Source: Tritrichomonas musculus | Lineage: Eukaryota > Parabasalia > Tritrichomonadida > Tritrichomonadidae | Assembly: GCA_039105265.1 (NCBI GenBank) | Contig: JAPFFF010000072.1 | Span: forward strand, 275,157-339,156 | Direction of reading: 5' to 3' | DNA: 64,000 bases | Part shown: in pieces, positions 1 to 10,547 of the stretch | Layout: every line of letters begins with the position of its first letter | Position numbering within the stretch: the stretch's first letter is position 1 | Program-made: the position numbers and the translations under genes | Notes under the pieces: model-generated | The model's input: only the letters and a program-made list of their open reading frames with translations | The model's database searches: none | What the model was told of the DNA's origin: nothing

Positions 1-969
1 TTTGAATATATTCTAAACCCTTTCCAAAAATGTTCGACTTAATGTACATATAAACCGCATTTATCCACTGAAAATTGACTAAAAAAACGATAAAGTGTCG
101 AAAATTTCTTTTTTCTCTCAATGCAATGTATTCAATTTTTCAGAAGTTTATTTTTTTAAATATCCTTTCAGTAAGCTATTTTTATATAAGGAACCTTGGT
201 TTTTGAAAGAAATATCCACTCCCTTAAGAGAAATTACAACTTTCTATGGGACATGGGCCACTCTCTAAAAAAAGAGCTTTGGAAAAAACCTTCGAATCAC
301 CATATAGGTGCATGAGAAAAAAAAATGATAATTTGAATACTCTCTCAAAATTCAATTGTCAAACATTTTTGGACAGAGTTTATATTTCCCCATATTTTAT
401 TAAAAAAATTAAAGCAAACCATAACATGTTTCATAATTTTATAAACAACTGAGCTATTAATCCGTTGTTAAGATATTAATAAATTGGTTTTTTGGAGTGG
501 GAATCTGTTTTTTGATTATTGTTTATGATTAATTTTTCCTTTCAAAAAGTGAGTTTTTCAATTTTGCAACAATACTGTATTTAATAACTAAAAATTGAAT
601 AGCCAGAAAAAGTGGGTAACTTGAGAGGATTTGCATTTCAATTTTTATCAAATCATGAAAATTCTATGAAAAATGCTATTTTTGAATGTTATCAAAAAAT
701 TAGATCACAGAAATAAAAAAAAATTGTTATTTCTTTGAATCAATCAAATGAAAATCTTGTAAGAATAATTCGAACACAAATAATGAATGTCATGTAGTCT
801 ATCTATTCATTTTCATCATTTCGGATGCATCGTAAAAATGTAAAGAAAACAAACTTTACTTTATCTTGTTTCTTTGATTCACAAAAAAAAAAAAAATAAA
901 GAAATGAAGATAAAAAGTTTAGCATCAAGAAATTTATTTAGTCAATTAATATTAAGAGGAATAATACAA
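1..969. other. AT-rich intergenic DNA, no supported gene
   Basis: This stretch is AT-rich with many homopolymer runs. The only open frames are short (up to 68 codons at 246-452), lack any recognisable motif and have low-complexity composition, so I do not call a gene. It contains two AAAAAGTG words (near 546 and 607) resembling a motif that recurs in intergenic DNA across the window. Confidence 0.6.
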
Positions 970-2106
970 TTAAGCATTGCTTTCTTCAAAATTTTTAAGC
1001 ATTTTTGGCTGCAAAATTTTAACAAGCGAGATTGGAATCTTTTCTGTTTCGATTCTGTCAGGGATCTGACATTCAATGAGCACGATTCCATTTTCTTCTA
1101 TTTTTCCTTTCAATGCAACTATTGGTAAAGGGTTTAAAACAAGATGGTGCTCTTCACTGTACGTTATTGATGCATTTTGCTTTTTTTGACACTTTTTTTC
1201 ATCGTCGTCATTTTCGTCGCTTAAAAACAAGTCAAAAGGAAGACCATTTTTATCTGATTTGTTAGATTTATTAGATGAACGCTTTTTTGAATCTGATTTT
1301 GATTTTTCTGATGTTGAATTTTCACTCTTTTTTGACGGTTTTTTGTCACTTTTTGAATCTGTTTTCTTTTTTGTTTTTGGTGACTCATTTTTTGGTGAAT
1401 TTTTTTCTATTTTTTTCGTTGATTTGTCTGTTTTTTCTTTTTTATTAACTTTTTCGGTAGGTTTTTCATCTTTCTTTTTCGATTTTTCTTTATTTTTTGA
1501 ATTTGTTTCCTTTATCTTATTATCAACAATATTGGTGGTAAAAGAAGGCGTTTTGATTATAATATCTTTCTTCGTTTCTTCGGTTTGGGATGAATTTGAT
1601 GAAAAATCGGTAAAAATATTTCCACTATCTTCTTCATCATCATCAATTTTAATATGTTGGGGAGTTTTTCTTTTTGTAATACTTTTGGAAGGTTTAACTA
1701 TTTCTTTTTCTTTTTTCTTTTTCTTTTCTTTTGATAAATTGATGTCTGTTGGAGGAGGAGGAGGGGGAGAATCAGATAATTCATCAGAAAAATATTTAGA
1801 TGCATTTGGAATAATATCTTGCTTATTTGTTTTATTTTTATGCTTTTTTTTACTTTCTTTTGTATCTTTTTTTTTGTTTTCTGTTGATCTTGACTTTTTT
1901 TTTTCTAATTGTTTTTCTTCCTCTTGCTTCTTTCTATCAAAATATCTGTTTAATATTTCGGGGCATCCGGCAAGGTTATCAAACGGTTCGAAAGTATCAT
2001 ATTCTTCCCCTACTCCTTTCCAACGAACTTGATATAAAATTTCACCTGTTTTATCAACTTTTTCACCAACTATATCTTCAACCTCGTATTCTTCTTCTTC
2101 AGACAT
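970..2106 (-). CDS. HP1-like chromodomain protein with chromoshadow-like C-terminus
   Basis: The protein has 378 residues. Residues 6-60 read as a chromodomain: an acidic start, then EYEVEDIVGEKV, YQVRWKG and TFEPFDNL, ending in a helix. Chromodomains bind methylated histone lysines through an aromatic cage. Here Tyr7 and Trp29 fit two cage positions, but the third position (residue 32) is Val where HP1 has Tyr or Phe, so ligand binding may be weaker or different. Residues about 65-310 are a very Lys/Ser/Glu-rich hinge with a run of six prolines near residue 115. The last 60 residues (LVLNPLPIVALKGKI onward) resemble a chromoshadow fold, which would allow dimerisation. The protein is probably nuclear and involved in heterochromatin. 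The ATG at 2104-2106 is the only sensible start. The chromodomain is clear; the shadow domain is inference. Confidence 0.85.
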   Translation of the reverse strand: MSEEEEYEVEDIVGEKVDKTGEILYQVRWKGVGEEYDTFEPFDNLAGCPEILNRYFDRKKQEEEKQLEKKKSRSTENKKKDTKESKKKHKNKTNKQDIIPNASKYFSDELSDSPPPPPPTDINLSKEKKKKKEKEIVKPSKSITKRKTPQHIKIDDDEEDSGNIFTDFSSNSSQTEETKKDIIIKTPSFTTNIVDNKIKETNSKNKEKSKKKDEKPTEKVNKKEKTDKSTKKIEKNSPKNESPKTKKKTDSKSDKKPSKKSENSTSEKSKSDSKKRSSNKSNKSDKNGLPFDLFLSDENDDDEKKCQKKQNASITYSEEHHLVLNPLPIVALKGKIEENGIVLIECQIPDRIETEKIPISLVKILQPKMLKNFEESNA

Positions 2107-2869
2107 TTAAAAAAAAAAAAAAAATACTTTAGTTGAACGGAAAACCTCCCTTCCAAATGGTAAAATAAATTCAACAAAATTGTGGTGAGAAATTTATAAT
2201 GCATTTATCTTCATGAAAAAAGAATATTTAACCAAATAAATATAACAAATTATTTTAAATTATATATTAAATATAATTAAATCTAAAGTATCAAGATTAA
2301 ATTTATTTTCATCGAGATTAAAAATATCAAAAAAGAATGGATATCTTTTTTCAAAAAACCTGGATTTTAGGATAATTATGAATATTATTTTGAAATATAA
2401 TATATATATATTTATTGCTTCAAAATAAATAATCTATTATTTTTAATATAAAGATTTTCTATTTCAAGATATTAGCTGATTAATAAATAAAAAATATGAC
2501 ATTGATACAAATAATAAATATCAATGTATATTGAAATCTCTTAGAGATTTAGAAAAAAAATTGTTTAAATTAATATTTTAAATTCATCTGTTTAAAAATT
2601 ATTTGATTAACCAATGAATTTGTGGTCTTGTTTATTTTGGATAAAATAATTATCATCTAATAAATGTTTTAATATACAGCTCAGAATTACTACCGCAGGC
2701 CCATTCAATTTTTTGTCTTCTTATGACTGCAATTTGGGATTTTGCAAAAAATTGTTAAATTAAAAATTTTATAAAATTTGGAAAAAATTTTCTTTCATTT
2801 AAATTTTGATAGTGTGTCGGATTCTATGAGATCATTCAATTATGCAAAATTATTAAAAATAAATATATA

Positions 2870-3157
2870 TTGATATTTAACAAATATTTCTTGAAAGAAC
2901 ATTTCAAAACGGAATTAGTTAAAATAGAAGAAAAAAATAAAGAAGACACAATCCATGCTAAAGTAATACTAGATTGCATTCCTATACCAGAATCATATGA
3001 TAAAAGTTATTTTGACCAAAAATACGAATGGAACAAAATTGTAAATATTTGCAAAATTGACTATCTTTGTAATTATAATTTAAATGGACCACATCAACTT
3101 GTGAGTCAGGGAAAATTGAACAGTAGCAAGGTGGACTTTGTCTACCTAAGTAAGTAA
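2870..3157 (+). CDS. Small hypothetical protein or gene fragment
   Basis: A 95-residue open frame. Its amino-acid mix (Lys, Glu, Asp, Tyr, Ile plus four Cys and several Pro) is closer to a real trichomonad protein than to chance translation of AT-rich DNA, but I recognise no domain. There is no signal peptide and no membrane segment. It lies alone in the spacer between the chromodomain and HECT genes. It may be a fragment of a decayed gene. Low confidence. Confidence 0.25.
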   Translation: MIFNKYFLKEHFKTELVKIEEKNKEDTIHAKVILDCIPIPESYDKSYFDQKYEWNKIVNICKIDYLCNYNLNGPHQLVSQGKLNSSKVDFVYLSK

Positions 3158-4011
3158 CATTGCGCAAATTTGAACATTTGATGAAAGCAGATTTATCAAT
3201 TGAATAAATATCTTTAGATAAGTTTGAGAGGAGATAACAAAATTGGATAGAATAATAACGAACTTTGAGACAAATAAATTAACGGCCACCTTTCGTAACT
3301 AAGAGGTCTTATATATAATAAATAAAGTATTCAAAATAATTATTTTAGAAAAAGTGAATTTAATTAAAAATGCTATAATATCTTCATTGTTATCTAATAA
3401 TTTTGAGATATATTTAATCAAAATTATAAATTTTTGTATAAAGTTTCATTTTTATCGAAAAAAAACATTTATCTATTTGATTTAAGAAAAATTAATCATT
3501 ATTAATCAATATATTCACCATTTTTTGAGTCAAAATCAGGAACTGAATGGCTTGCATTGAAAATTATTTATCTCACATCAGTATTTATTTAAACCAATTC
3601 TCCTATTTAAAAAAAAAATAAAAATGTTGAAATAAAAAGGAGAAAGAAAATTACCATGGCACAAATTAATATTTGTCAGCAGACATTGAAATTGAGAGGA
3701 AGCAAAATTTACGCTAGCCACATGTTTGAATTCAATAACTTCTTTTCAATTACAAAACATAAAATTAATCTTTAAAAAATTTTAATGATTTGGTCAGTAT
3801 AATTGAATAATTTCGTTAAGATTAAAATAATTATTGAATAATGTCTTTAAATTTATTTCAATTTATTGAGGTTTTTGATCCAAAATTTTTGTTGAAAATT
3901 TTTCATGAAAATTTATGTTCAAAATTTTGAATAAAAATTTTTAAAAATTCAATGGCAGAATTGATATTCAATTTTAGACATAGAATTTAAAACGATTATT
4001 CCATTTCATTT

Positions 4012-4028
4012 TTAAAATTGCATTTGAA
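4012..4028 (+). promoter_or_regulatory. Short leader with TCA-type initiator before the HECT gene
   Basis: TTTCATTTTTAAAATTG runs up to the ATG region at 4029. Trichomonad core promoters use an initiator with consensus TCA followed by a pyrimidine and A/T, placed within about 20 bases of the start codon. The match is short, so this is inference from position and consensus. Confidence 0.35.
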
Positions 4029-6620
4029 ATGAATATTACTAGGAGTAATAATTTAGCAAATATGGAAAAAGAAGAAATATATCAATCATTAATTGAAGCT
4101 AGATTATTTAAAAACTATTCACATGAATTTATCAGTAGTACAATAGAGAAATTGAACAAATTCAAAGAAAAAAATGGTGAAGATATGATTATTGATATAT
4201 TATTTGTAAAATATCTTATTAATTCTAACATATCTGATAAAATGTTAAATGCTGTTCAAGCTTTATCAGAAAAAGGAGAATTTAATTCTCAATACCAATT
4301 TGCGGTAGCTTTATTTTGTTCAGTTCCAGAATTTGATTATATTAGACAAAAAATTTATGGACAATCATGGAAATTATGTACAAACGATATGATTACAATT
4401 GATGAAATAGAAATATCTAAAATCATTGCATTTTATGTTCTCAAAAAGTTTAACAAATGCTTCAACAGAGATTTGATTTTAACAAATGGTATTTTTAAAG
4501 AGATAAAATTAAAATTAGAAGATAATAAAAATGAATATAATAAGAAATACAATGAAATAAATAGAAAATACAATGAATTGATGCAAAACCCAAATGATTT
4601 TAGATCATTCACATTTTGGAAATCATATATTTCTGGAGAAGAAAATGATAAATTTACATTTAATGTTGAAGATGATCCTTATTTATTCAATGCTGCAGCA
4701 TTAATGTGTTATAAAAATCCTTTAATCAAGGTTAATTATGATGTATCAAAATTGAAATTCCCTGAATTTATAACTTTGGATATGATATATCTTATTAGAT
4801 ATCAATTAGCAGCAAAAAAATTACTTAATTATGATCCATACTCAATTGAAATCAAGAATTTATGTACATTTGTTTATATGTTGTATGTTAATCATTTATC
4901 ATTCAAAGAAATAGAAAAATATAAAGATTTAATGTCATCCAAAAGTTTTACAATTTTAATATTAATCTATATGAATTACACAAATGAAAAAATCCCACAA
5001 AGCATTCTTAATTTTATAATGTCCCAATTAGATTATCATGATTCAAGAAACATTTTATTAGTTTATGTTTTAAATATAATTTATAAAAAATTTGGTTATG
5101 TGTTTGAAAACAATGAAGATCATGACTTTTTATATGTTGCAACTAGAAAAACCGAATACAAATTAAAAGAATTAACAAATGCAAGATATGTTTTCATGAA
5201 AAGATTAATCGCAAAAGGCATTTTTGATGCAAAAAGCAATAATGAATTAATTGAAAATAACAAAGAAGATTTCCTCAAATTTATTGAAAATTATGTTAAA
5301 TCAGAAAAAGGAGAAAGAAAATTATTTGCCATAAATATTTACGCTAAATATACCGATGATGACAAAATGAAATTAGAATTAATAATGTATATGATTGATG
5401 AAGGAAAATATAATGATGCTGCAGATTCGTTAATGCATTTGACTCCAACAAAAGAACAAATAAATACTTTGAAGGATGAGAAACATATTGAAAACATTAA
5501 AATTTTATTGAAAAAAATTTCTTTAAATATAGCAATTGATATTTATTATAAATTCAATTTAAATGATAAATTCGATACAAGCACAAAAATAAATATTTTC
5601 CTTAGATTTTCACTTTCAACAAGAAGATATGATATCAATAGAAAAACACTTTTGAAAGACTCAATGAATTTGTTTATGAAAAATGACTTGAAAAAAACTT
5701 TGATTAGAATCAATTACGTATCAGAAAAAGGACAAGATGAAGGTGGTTTAGCTAAAGATTGGTTCACAAACGTTTCAGAAGAAATTATTAAAACAAATGC
5801 TTTTATCCCAGTTCCAAATGGAACCTCATTAACATTTAATCAAAATTGTGATTCACAATCAATGTTTACTTTTGTAGGAAAATTTGTTGCACTTGCAATC
5901 ACAAACAAAAAAATAATTGGATTGAAATTGGCATCCTTCATTTGGAAAAAAATTTTGAATGAAAAAATCACTTTAGAAGACATGAATGATTATGACAGTG
6001 AAATTTATCAATCATTAAAATGGATATCAGAAAATGATGTTAATGATTTAATGATGACTTTTGTTGATACAAATGATGAAGAATTATGTGAAAATGGTGA
6101 AAATATTGAATTAACAAATGAAAACAAAAATGAATTTATCGATTTGATGATTGAGAAAAAATTAATTAAACCAAATAATGAGGCAATAAACAATTTGATA
6201 ACAGGTTTCAGAAGTATTATTGATTTAGAATTATTCAAAGTATTCAAATCAGAAGAAATAAAAGAATTTGTGAATGGAAAAGAAGAAATTGATATTGAGG
6301 ATTGGAAAAGGAATACTGCACATAATAATAGTGAAAAATTCAACGAATTCTTCGAAATCATTTCTAATTGGTCTCAAGAAAATCTTAAAAAGTTGTTAAA
6401 ATTCACAACAGGTTCACCAATTGTTCCATGCGAAGGATTCAGCTATTGGGCTAAGTATGAACGTTCTTTCAGACTTGAATTTACTGGAAAAAGCTCACAA
6501 AGATTGCCAATTTCTCACACTTGCTTCAACAGAATAGATATTCCAATTTATGAATCAAAAGAATTATTTGAACAAAAACTTTTATATGCTATCGAATGTA
6601 ATGACTTTGGTTTTGCTTAA
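4029..6620 (+). CDS. HECT-domain E3 ubiquitin-protein ligase
   Basis: The protein has 863 residues. The C-terminal third is a HECT domain: the entry segment with VSEKGQDEGGLAKDWF (about residue 565-580), a conserved MFTFVGKFVALAI helix, and the C-lobe ending LPISHTCFNRIDIPIY. Cys832 in HTCFNR is the expected thioester-forming catalytic residue, and the protein ends in the usual acidic/aromatic tail (DFGFA). HECT ligases accept ubiquitin from an E2 on this Cys and pass it to substrate lysines. The N-terminal 550 residues are helical and carry no repeat or targeting domain I recognise, so the substrate is unknown. The ATG at 4029 gives the longest frame; the Met at 4062 is an alternative start. 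The gene stands alone, followed by an A/T-rich 3' region. Confidence 0.93.
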   Translation: MNITRSNNLANMEKEEIYQSLIEARLFKNYSHEFISSTIEKLNKFKEKNGEDMIIDILFVKYLINSNISDKMLNAVQALSEKGEFNSQYQFAVALFCSVPEFDYIRQKIYGQSWKLCTNDMITIDEIEISKIIAFYVLKKFNKCFNRDLILTNGIFKEIKLKLEDNKNEYNKKYNEINRKYNELMQNPNDFRSFTFWKSYISGEENDKFTFNVEDDPYLFNAAALMCYKNPLIKVNYDVSKLKFPEFITLDMIYLIRYQLAAKKLLNYDPYSIEIKNLCTFVYMLYVNHLSFKEIEKYKDLMSSKSFTILILIYMNYTNEKIPQSILNFIMSQLDYHDSRNILLVYVLNIIYKKFGYVFENNEDHDFLYVATRKTEYKLKELTNARYVFMKRLIAKGIFDAKSNNELIENNKEDFLKFIENYVKSEKGERKLFAINIYAKYTDDDKMKLELIMYMIDEGKYNDAADSLMHLTPTKEQINTLKDEKHIENIKILLKKISLNIAIDIYYKFNLNDKFDTSTKINIFLRFSLSTRRYDINRKTLLKDSMNLFMKNDLKKTLIRINYVSEKGQDEGGLAKDWFTNVSEEIIKTNAFIPVPNGTSLTFNQNCDSQSMFTFVGKFVALAITNKKIIGLKLASFIWKKILNEKITLEDMNDYDSEIYQSLKWISENDVNDLMMTFVDTNDEELCENGENIELTNENKNEFIDLMIEKKLIKPNNEAINNLITGFRSIIDLELFKVFKSEEIKEFVNGKEEIDIEDWKRNTAHNNSEKFNEFFEIISNWSQENLKKLLKFTTGSPIVPCEGFSYWAKYERSFRLEFTGKSSQRLPISHTCFNRIDIPIYESKELFEQKLLYAIECNDFGFA

Positions 6621-7613
6621 TTATTTTATATTATCATGCTATATTTAATAAAAATGAATTTTCGTTAATTTTTTATATTTAATTGTTCAAAATAAGAAAA
6701 TAAAAATGCAAATAAAAGTTCTTTACAACCCTTTTTAAGGAATAAAATAATCCAGAGGAACAATTTGCTATGTTTTATGCTATATCAAGGTTAATTCCAA
6801 TGTAAAATTAAATTTCCTATGGTACTTTTTGCCACCAAAAAAGGTCAAAAATAGGTGAATAAAAAACATTTTTTCCTGTAGACTATATAATTTTTTACAT
6901 TTTCACTAAAATGAATTATTTGTTCAATTTGGATTTCAAAGACACTATGTGGAAAATGATTAACCGTCATTTCAACAATTGGAGTATTTGAGAGAATTTC
7001 CAAATCGTTTGGATTTTCCTTATATTCTGCAGCAAGTTCCAAAATAATTCAATTATATGGAGAATACAAAGAAAATGGAGCAGGCCAATTAATTGTAGAT
7101 TTAATTCTAGAAACCTTAATCATTGGCATCATCTTTTCAGCAATACTTGGAGTTACTTTTGCAAAAGGAAGAGCAGATGAAGGCTATTATAAAATATAGA
7201 AAAATTATATATATTGTAATGAATAATATATACCAACAGAGTATAAAGTAAAAACATTGATCAGTAAAGATAATAAGAAATTTTAAAAAAAGAAAAATTA
7301 AATTCAATAATGCTCTATCATTATAATTATAATGTTCAATCAAAATCTAATCTTTCAATTTGGTTTTCATTTTCAATAAATAATGGCGGCAAACCATTTA
7401 ATGGTTATCTTTCTTGAATTGATAGAGATTTAATTTCATTATATACTGTCATAAGATTAATTGTAAAATCATCTTCAGTCATCTCGCGCTCAGATATTTT
7501 AAATTATTTATAGAGCTTTGAGTATTATATTACATATAAAATGGTTTTTAATAATTTTTTGATGATTTTTATTAATTTTTGAGCAATTAAAATCACTGAT
7601 AATATCACACATG

Positions 7614-7645
<32 letters not shown>

Positions 7646-8092
7646 CAAAGTTTATATTATTGATTATACGTATTTTTAAGTGTAGATATTAAATATTTAG
7701 TCGCTTCTTGCATCACACACTTTTTTCCTTCTAAAAAATTGATTTTAGAAAAAATACGTTTAACTTTACTATTCAATAATTGTTTGAATATTAGTTAAGG
7801 GTGAGGGTCAAAAAAAACCTCTCTGTTACGTTAAACTACATAATTAATATGTTTTAAAAATATATGTTTTACTTGACAATTTTGTGTATACGCAGAGAAC
7901 AACTTCATTTAAAATTCACTTTTTCAATTCGTTATAAAACTTTTTCAATACTTTTAAAAAACAAGTACAACTCGCTCAATTTATGTTAAAACACTGCAAT
8001 TTTCAAATAATTTATTTATATTGAAGTTGTAAAATATTGTAACAGAAGCCTTTTTTTAAATAATGATTTTGTTATTGGCGCCATTTTTTTAA
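6621..8092. other. Intergenic DNA with a 30-base T run
   Basis: Apart from the doubtful fragment at 6960-7199, I see no gene here. A pure T run of 30 bases lies at 7616-7645. Words of the type ACTTTTTCAA/AACTTTTTCA occur near 7918 and 7946. Confidence 0.5.
6960..7199 (+). pseudogene. Possible C-terminal fragment of a membrane protein
   Basis: An 80-codon open stretch without a start codon ends with a hydrophobic segment (about 20 residues, LETLIIGIIFSAILGV) followed by a short charged tail and a stop at 7199. Composition suggests a real protein end rather than chance, but an overlapping frame on the opposite strand (6845-7042) is about as plausible, so I am unsure which, if either, is coding. 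No family recognised. Confidence 0.2.
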
Positions 8093-9019
8093 AATGAAAA
8101 AAAGCGAGCTCAAACAGCATCAGCACGTTCAAGAAATCTTGAAATTAGACAAGAAAAAGCAAATGTCTTGGATCAAAATGAGCAAAGAATTAGAGAAGAA
8201 AAAAAAGTATCTGCCAACTCGATGATATATTCAGGATTAATGAACGTTTCAAGAGTTGAAAAAGTTGTAATGACGCTTGATTGTTGTGGTGTTGATCATG
8301 AGTCAATAACTAAAGTTAAATCACTTTTAAATAGTGTCGAAGAAAGATCTATACATGGAGCCAATGATAGTTGTAAGAGAGCAAGACGTACTTTTTCAGG
8401 ACATTTCACAACTGATACAAGGTGGAGTGGTAGCAAAAATGGATCTGAAGCGACTACAATATTGATCGATGAAATAATTGGTAGGATTTTAGCTTTTTTC
8501 AACTCTATTAAGTATGGGAAAAATAAGCATTCAGCGAATTATAGCGGAGCTTCTAACATGATGGAGAGCAACGGTTTGCGACATTGTTTGGATATAATGA
8601 ATGAATATCAGATGATTGAGCTTATTCAAACTGTGGCTCGTGATATGGACAACAAATCAGGTCCGATTTTAACCGAATTTGGCGTGTATCATAGTAAAGA
8701 ACGTTTTGATCCAAGCCATTTTCGAAAAAGTTTTGAAGCACGATTTAAGAATTTTACTCAATCTAATAAAAGTATTGAATATATTGAAGATGGAGAAAAA
8801 GTTGTTATTAAACAACCATACCGAGGCTTGCGTAAGAATTTATTACACTGGCTAAATATCGTCTTAAAAATTGAGAACAACGATACAAGAGTTAGTGAAC
8901 TAGAAAATTTCCTTTACCACATAGTCGGAATTCACGATTTTTGCCACCACGGTGAACTAGAAGATTCGATTCTGTGGGAAGTTGGACAAAACAATCTACC
9001 AATATACACAAAGAATTAG
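8093..9019 (+). pseudogene. Mutator/Kolobok-like DDE transposase, 5'-incomplete
   Basis: The frame is open from 8093 to 9019, but the first in-frame ATG is only at 8222, inside what looks like coding sequence, so the 5' end is missing or supplied by an exon I cannot see. Features match DDE transposases of the MULE/Kolobok type: TTDTRWSG (first Asp, near 8414), a YSGASNMMESNGL block resembling the SGxxxxME motif of that group, then RDMDNKSG (second Asp, near 8643) followed by DPSHFRKSFEARF (Asp-x-x-His-x-x-Lys). The C-terminal part (YRGLRKNLLHWLNIVLKI) is helical. No terminal inverted repeats could be assigned to it. It ends 45 bases before the Tc1/pogo-type element. Assignment to the exact superfamily is inference from motif spacing. 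Confidence 0.55.
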
Positions 9020-9099
9020 AGAAGATTTTCTTCACATATTCGTGTCTATGATTTTATATTGGTAGAAAACACATTTCTAAGCGAAGACAGGGCAAATGA

Positions 9100-9252
9100 T
9101 ATGTGACTTAAAAAAAAAAAAAAAAAAAAAGAAAGTTCGGGCAAAACTTCTGACTGTAAATTATGTCCGGGCAAAAAAGTGACATTCTGCCTGAGCCTGC
9201 CCGGGCAGAAGGTTTGCCCGAACTTTCTTTTTTTTTTTTTTAAAGTCACATA
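9100..9252. repeat. 153-bp foldback palindrome with GC-rich core
   Basis: The arms (about 9100-9154 and 9204-9252) start with TATGTGACTT, run through an A tract, then GAAAGTTCGGGCAAA and CTTCTG, and read the same on the other strand. The central 50 bases are GC-rich with CCGGGC words. It looks like a small snapback element inserted near the left end of the Tc1/pogo-type transposon, or a subterminal repeat of it. Confidence 0.6.
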
Positions 9253-9265
9253 CCGCAGCGCTACG

Positions 9266-9295
9266 GTATAGGCTTGGCGGCAGCAGAGCCTATAC
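9266..9295. repeat. 30-nt GC-rich hairpin, copy 1
   Basis: GTATAGGCT and AGCCTATAC form perfect 9-bp arms around a 12-base GC-rich loop. A very similar 30-nt hairpin lies at 10380-10409. Confidence 0.6.
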
Positions 9296-9309
9296 TTTAC
9301 TACTGCTGT

Positions 9310-10130
9310 AAAAAAAAGATTTTTTCATTGAGTCTCTAAAACTTCTTAATGTCTGTTTTTCAATGCAACTTCTGTTTTGGATGAAAAAGTCAAATTTATC
9401 GGAGCTCATTTCCTCCATAAAACAAGTTTTAAGTGGAGATGCCATTTCAAAGTCGAACATCTACAGCAGATGACTCGTATGCTGTGATATCAAAACGAGA
9501 TCTACATTAAATATGTAGAATACTAATGCAGCTTTAGAATTAAAGCGACTACTAAGTCCATCCACTAAGAGTAAAAAGCGCTCATTTTGTAAATTTCTAG
9601 GCAATTACAATCTATAATAACTTAATTGACATATCAAAAGAAGTCTATAATATAGTAAATAAGTTATGCGTCATCCATACAGCCAAAGAGCTTGAAAAAA
9701 ATGCATTGTCTATATTTGGCTCTAATGTTCTGAGTGCTTTTTTATTTGGAAGTATTACTAGAGGTTTAAACACATAGCCAGATGCTGTTAACGTGATTCA
9801 TCCAGTCATATGATGCAATTTTACTTGCACTGGAACAATATGGAGTGCTCCTTTCTTCGCTAATACTTTAAGACGCTTACGTGCTGTTAGCATCGTTTCA
9901 TCCATATTCATTATTAATTATTTATGACTTTTAAATAGAAAACTGTGAATATCAAAATAAAAGTAAATTGAAACTATATTGCATGATATTCGTCTCTTAT
10001 ATTCAATTGTTTGACTGGACACAATTCTGATATCTGTTCCAGTCAAATACTGATTTATCCATGTTTTAGATGGAGGAATTGTTTGTGTATATTTCTGAGC
10101 CAAATTTTGGCATTGAATAAAATTTAGAAA
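9310..10130 (-). pseudogene. Decayed DDE_1 (pogo/CENP-B-like) transposase
   Basis: Reading the minus strand from about 10,130 downward gives a DNA-binding-domain tail (KYTQTIPPSKTWINQYL), then NMDETML with the first catalytic Asp near 9,900, a segment FKPLVILPNKK, then LLVDGLSSR with the second Asp near 9,565, and SHLLQMFDFEMASPLKT near 9,450. These are the landmarks of DDE_1 transposases of pogo/Tigger type, which are numerous in trichomonads. I saw at least two in-frame stop codons between the first and second Asp blocks and at least one frame change before the second Asp, so the gene is dead. It supports the element call made from the inverted repeats. Confidence 0.65.
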
Positions 10131-10146
10131 AATGAATGCTCTTTGA

Positions 10147-10190
<44 letters not shown>
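10147..10190. repeat. T19/A25 homopolymer palindrome
   Basis: Nineteen T are followed directly by 25 A. The word GAATGCTCTTTGA, or a near copy of it, lies on both sides (near 10134 and 10250), which suggests that the sequence between them was inserted or duplicated. Confidence 0.55.
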
Positions 10191-10379
10191 TAAGCTAAAT
10201 GAACTTTTTGAACACAAGATCGAGAATTTTTTTTGAGTATTGAACTTTTTGAATGCATGCTCTTTGAAGGAGGTCCAGGAGTACAAAACCTTGGAGTAGT
10301 AGTAGGCTGTACCTAGGCTGAGCCAATCGTATACTATTAGGGGTGCGAAAACCTGGAGTAGGGCAGGTGGAGCCCTGCA

Positions 10380-10409
10380 GTATAGGCTTTGCGATAGCGG
10401 GGCCTATAC
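10380..10409. repeat. 30-nt GC-rich hairpin, copy 2
   Basis: GTATAGGC and GCCTATAC arms enclose a GC-rich loop. The segment matches the hairpin at 9266-9295 in arms, length and loop type. Both lie inside the same dead transposon, on either side of the transposase remnant. Confidence 0.6.
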
Positions 10410-10547
10410 GATACTACTTATTTTTTGTTTCCTGTCTAAGCACTTTATAAATTATTTTTCTTTTTGTTTTCTGGATGTGTAATATCTTTTTTTTTTTTTT
10501 TTTTTTATTTTTTTTCCCTCCTGTCTTCGCTTAGAAATGTGTTTTTC

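Larger units (their letters stand above)
2107..4028. other. Intergenic DNA between divergent chromodomain and HECT genes
   Basis: About 1.9 kb of AT-rich DNA separates two divergently transcribed genes, so it must contain both promoters. An open frame of 95 codons at 2870-3157 has more varied composition than its surroundings but no domain I recognise; it could be a small gene or a fragment. The last 40 bases before the HECT gene contain TTTCATTTTT, which fits the TCA-type initiator known from trichomonads, about 20 bases before the ATG. Confidence 0.5.
9065..10547 (-). mobile_element. Degenerate Tc1/pogo-type (DDE_1) DNA transposon with TA target site
   Basis: The ends are inverted repeats of about 28 bases with one indel (left GAAAACACATTTC..., right its complement), and each is flanked by the dinucleotide TA (9063-9064 and 10548-10549), as expected of Tc1/mariner/pogo elements. 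The length of 1,483 bp also fits. The minus strand holds a decayed DDE_1 transposase. Further insertions or repeats sit inside: a 153-bp foldback (9100-9252), twin 30-nt hairpins (9266-9295 and 10380-10409) and a T19/A25 block (10147-10190). Confidence 0.7.

Noticed and set aside
1259-2032. Open frame of 257 codons opposite the chromodomain gene
   Set aside because: It is the antisense of the Lys/Ser-rich hinge, giving Phe/Ser-rich low complexity. The sense strand has a clear chromodomain.
3637-3730. Resemblance of a short stretch to part of the HECT gene near 5310
   Set aside because: Only about 15 contiguous bases match, in A/G-rich sequence, which is expected by chance in this composition.
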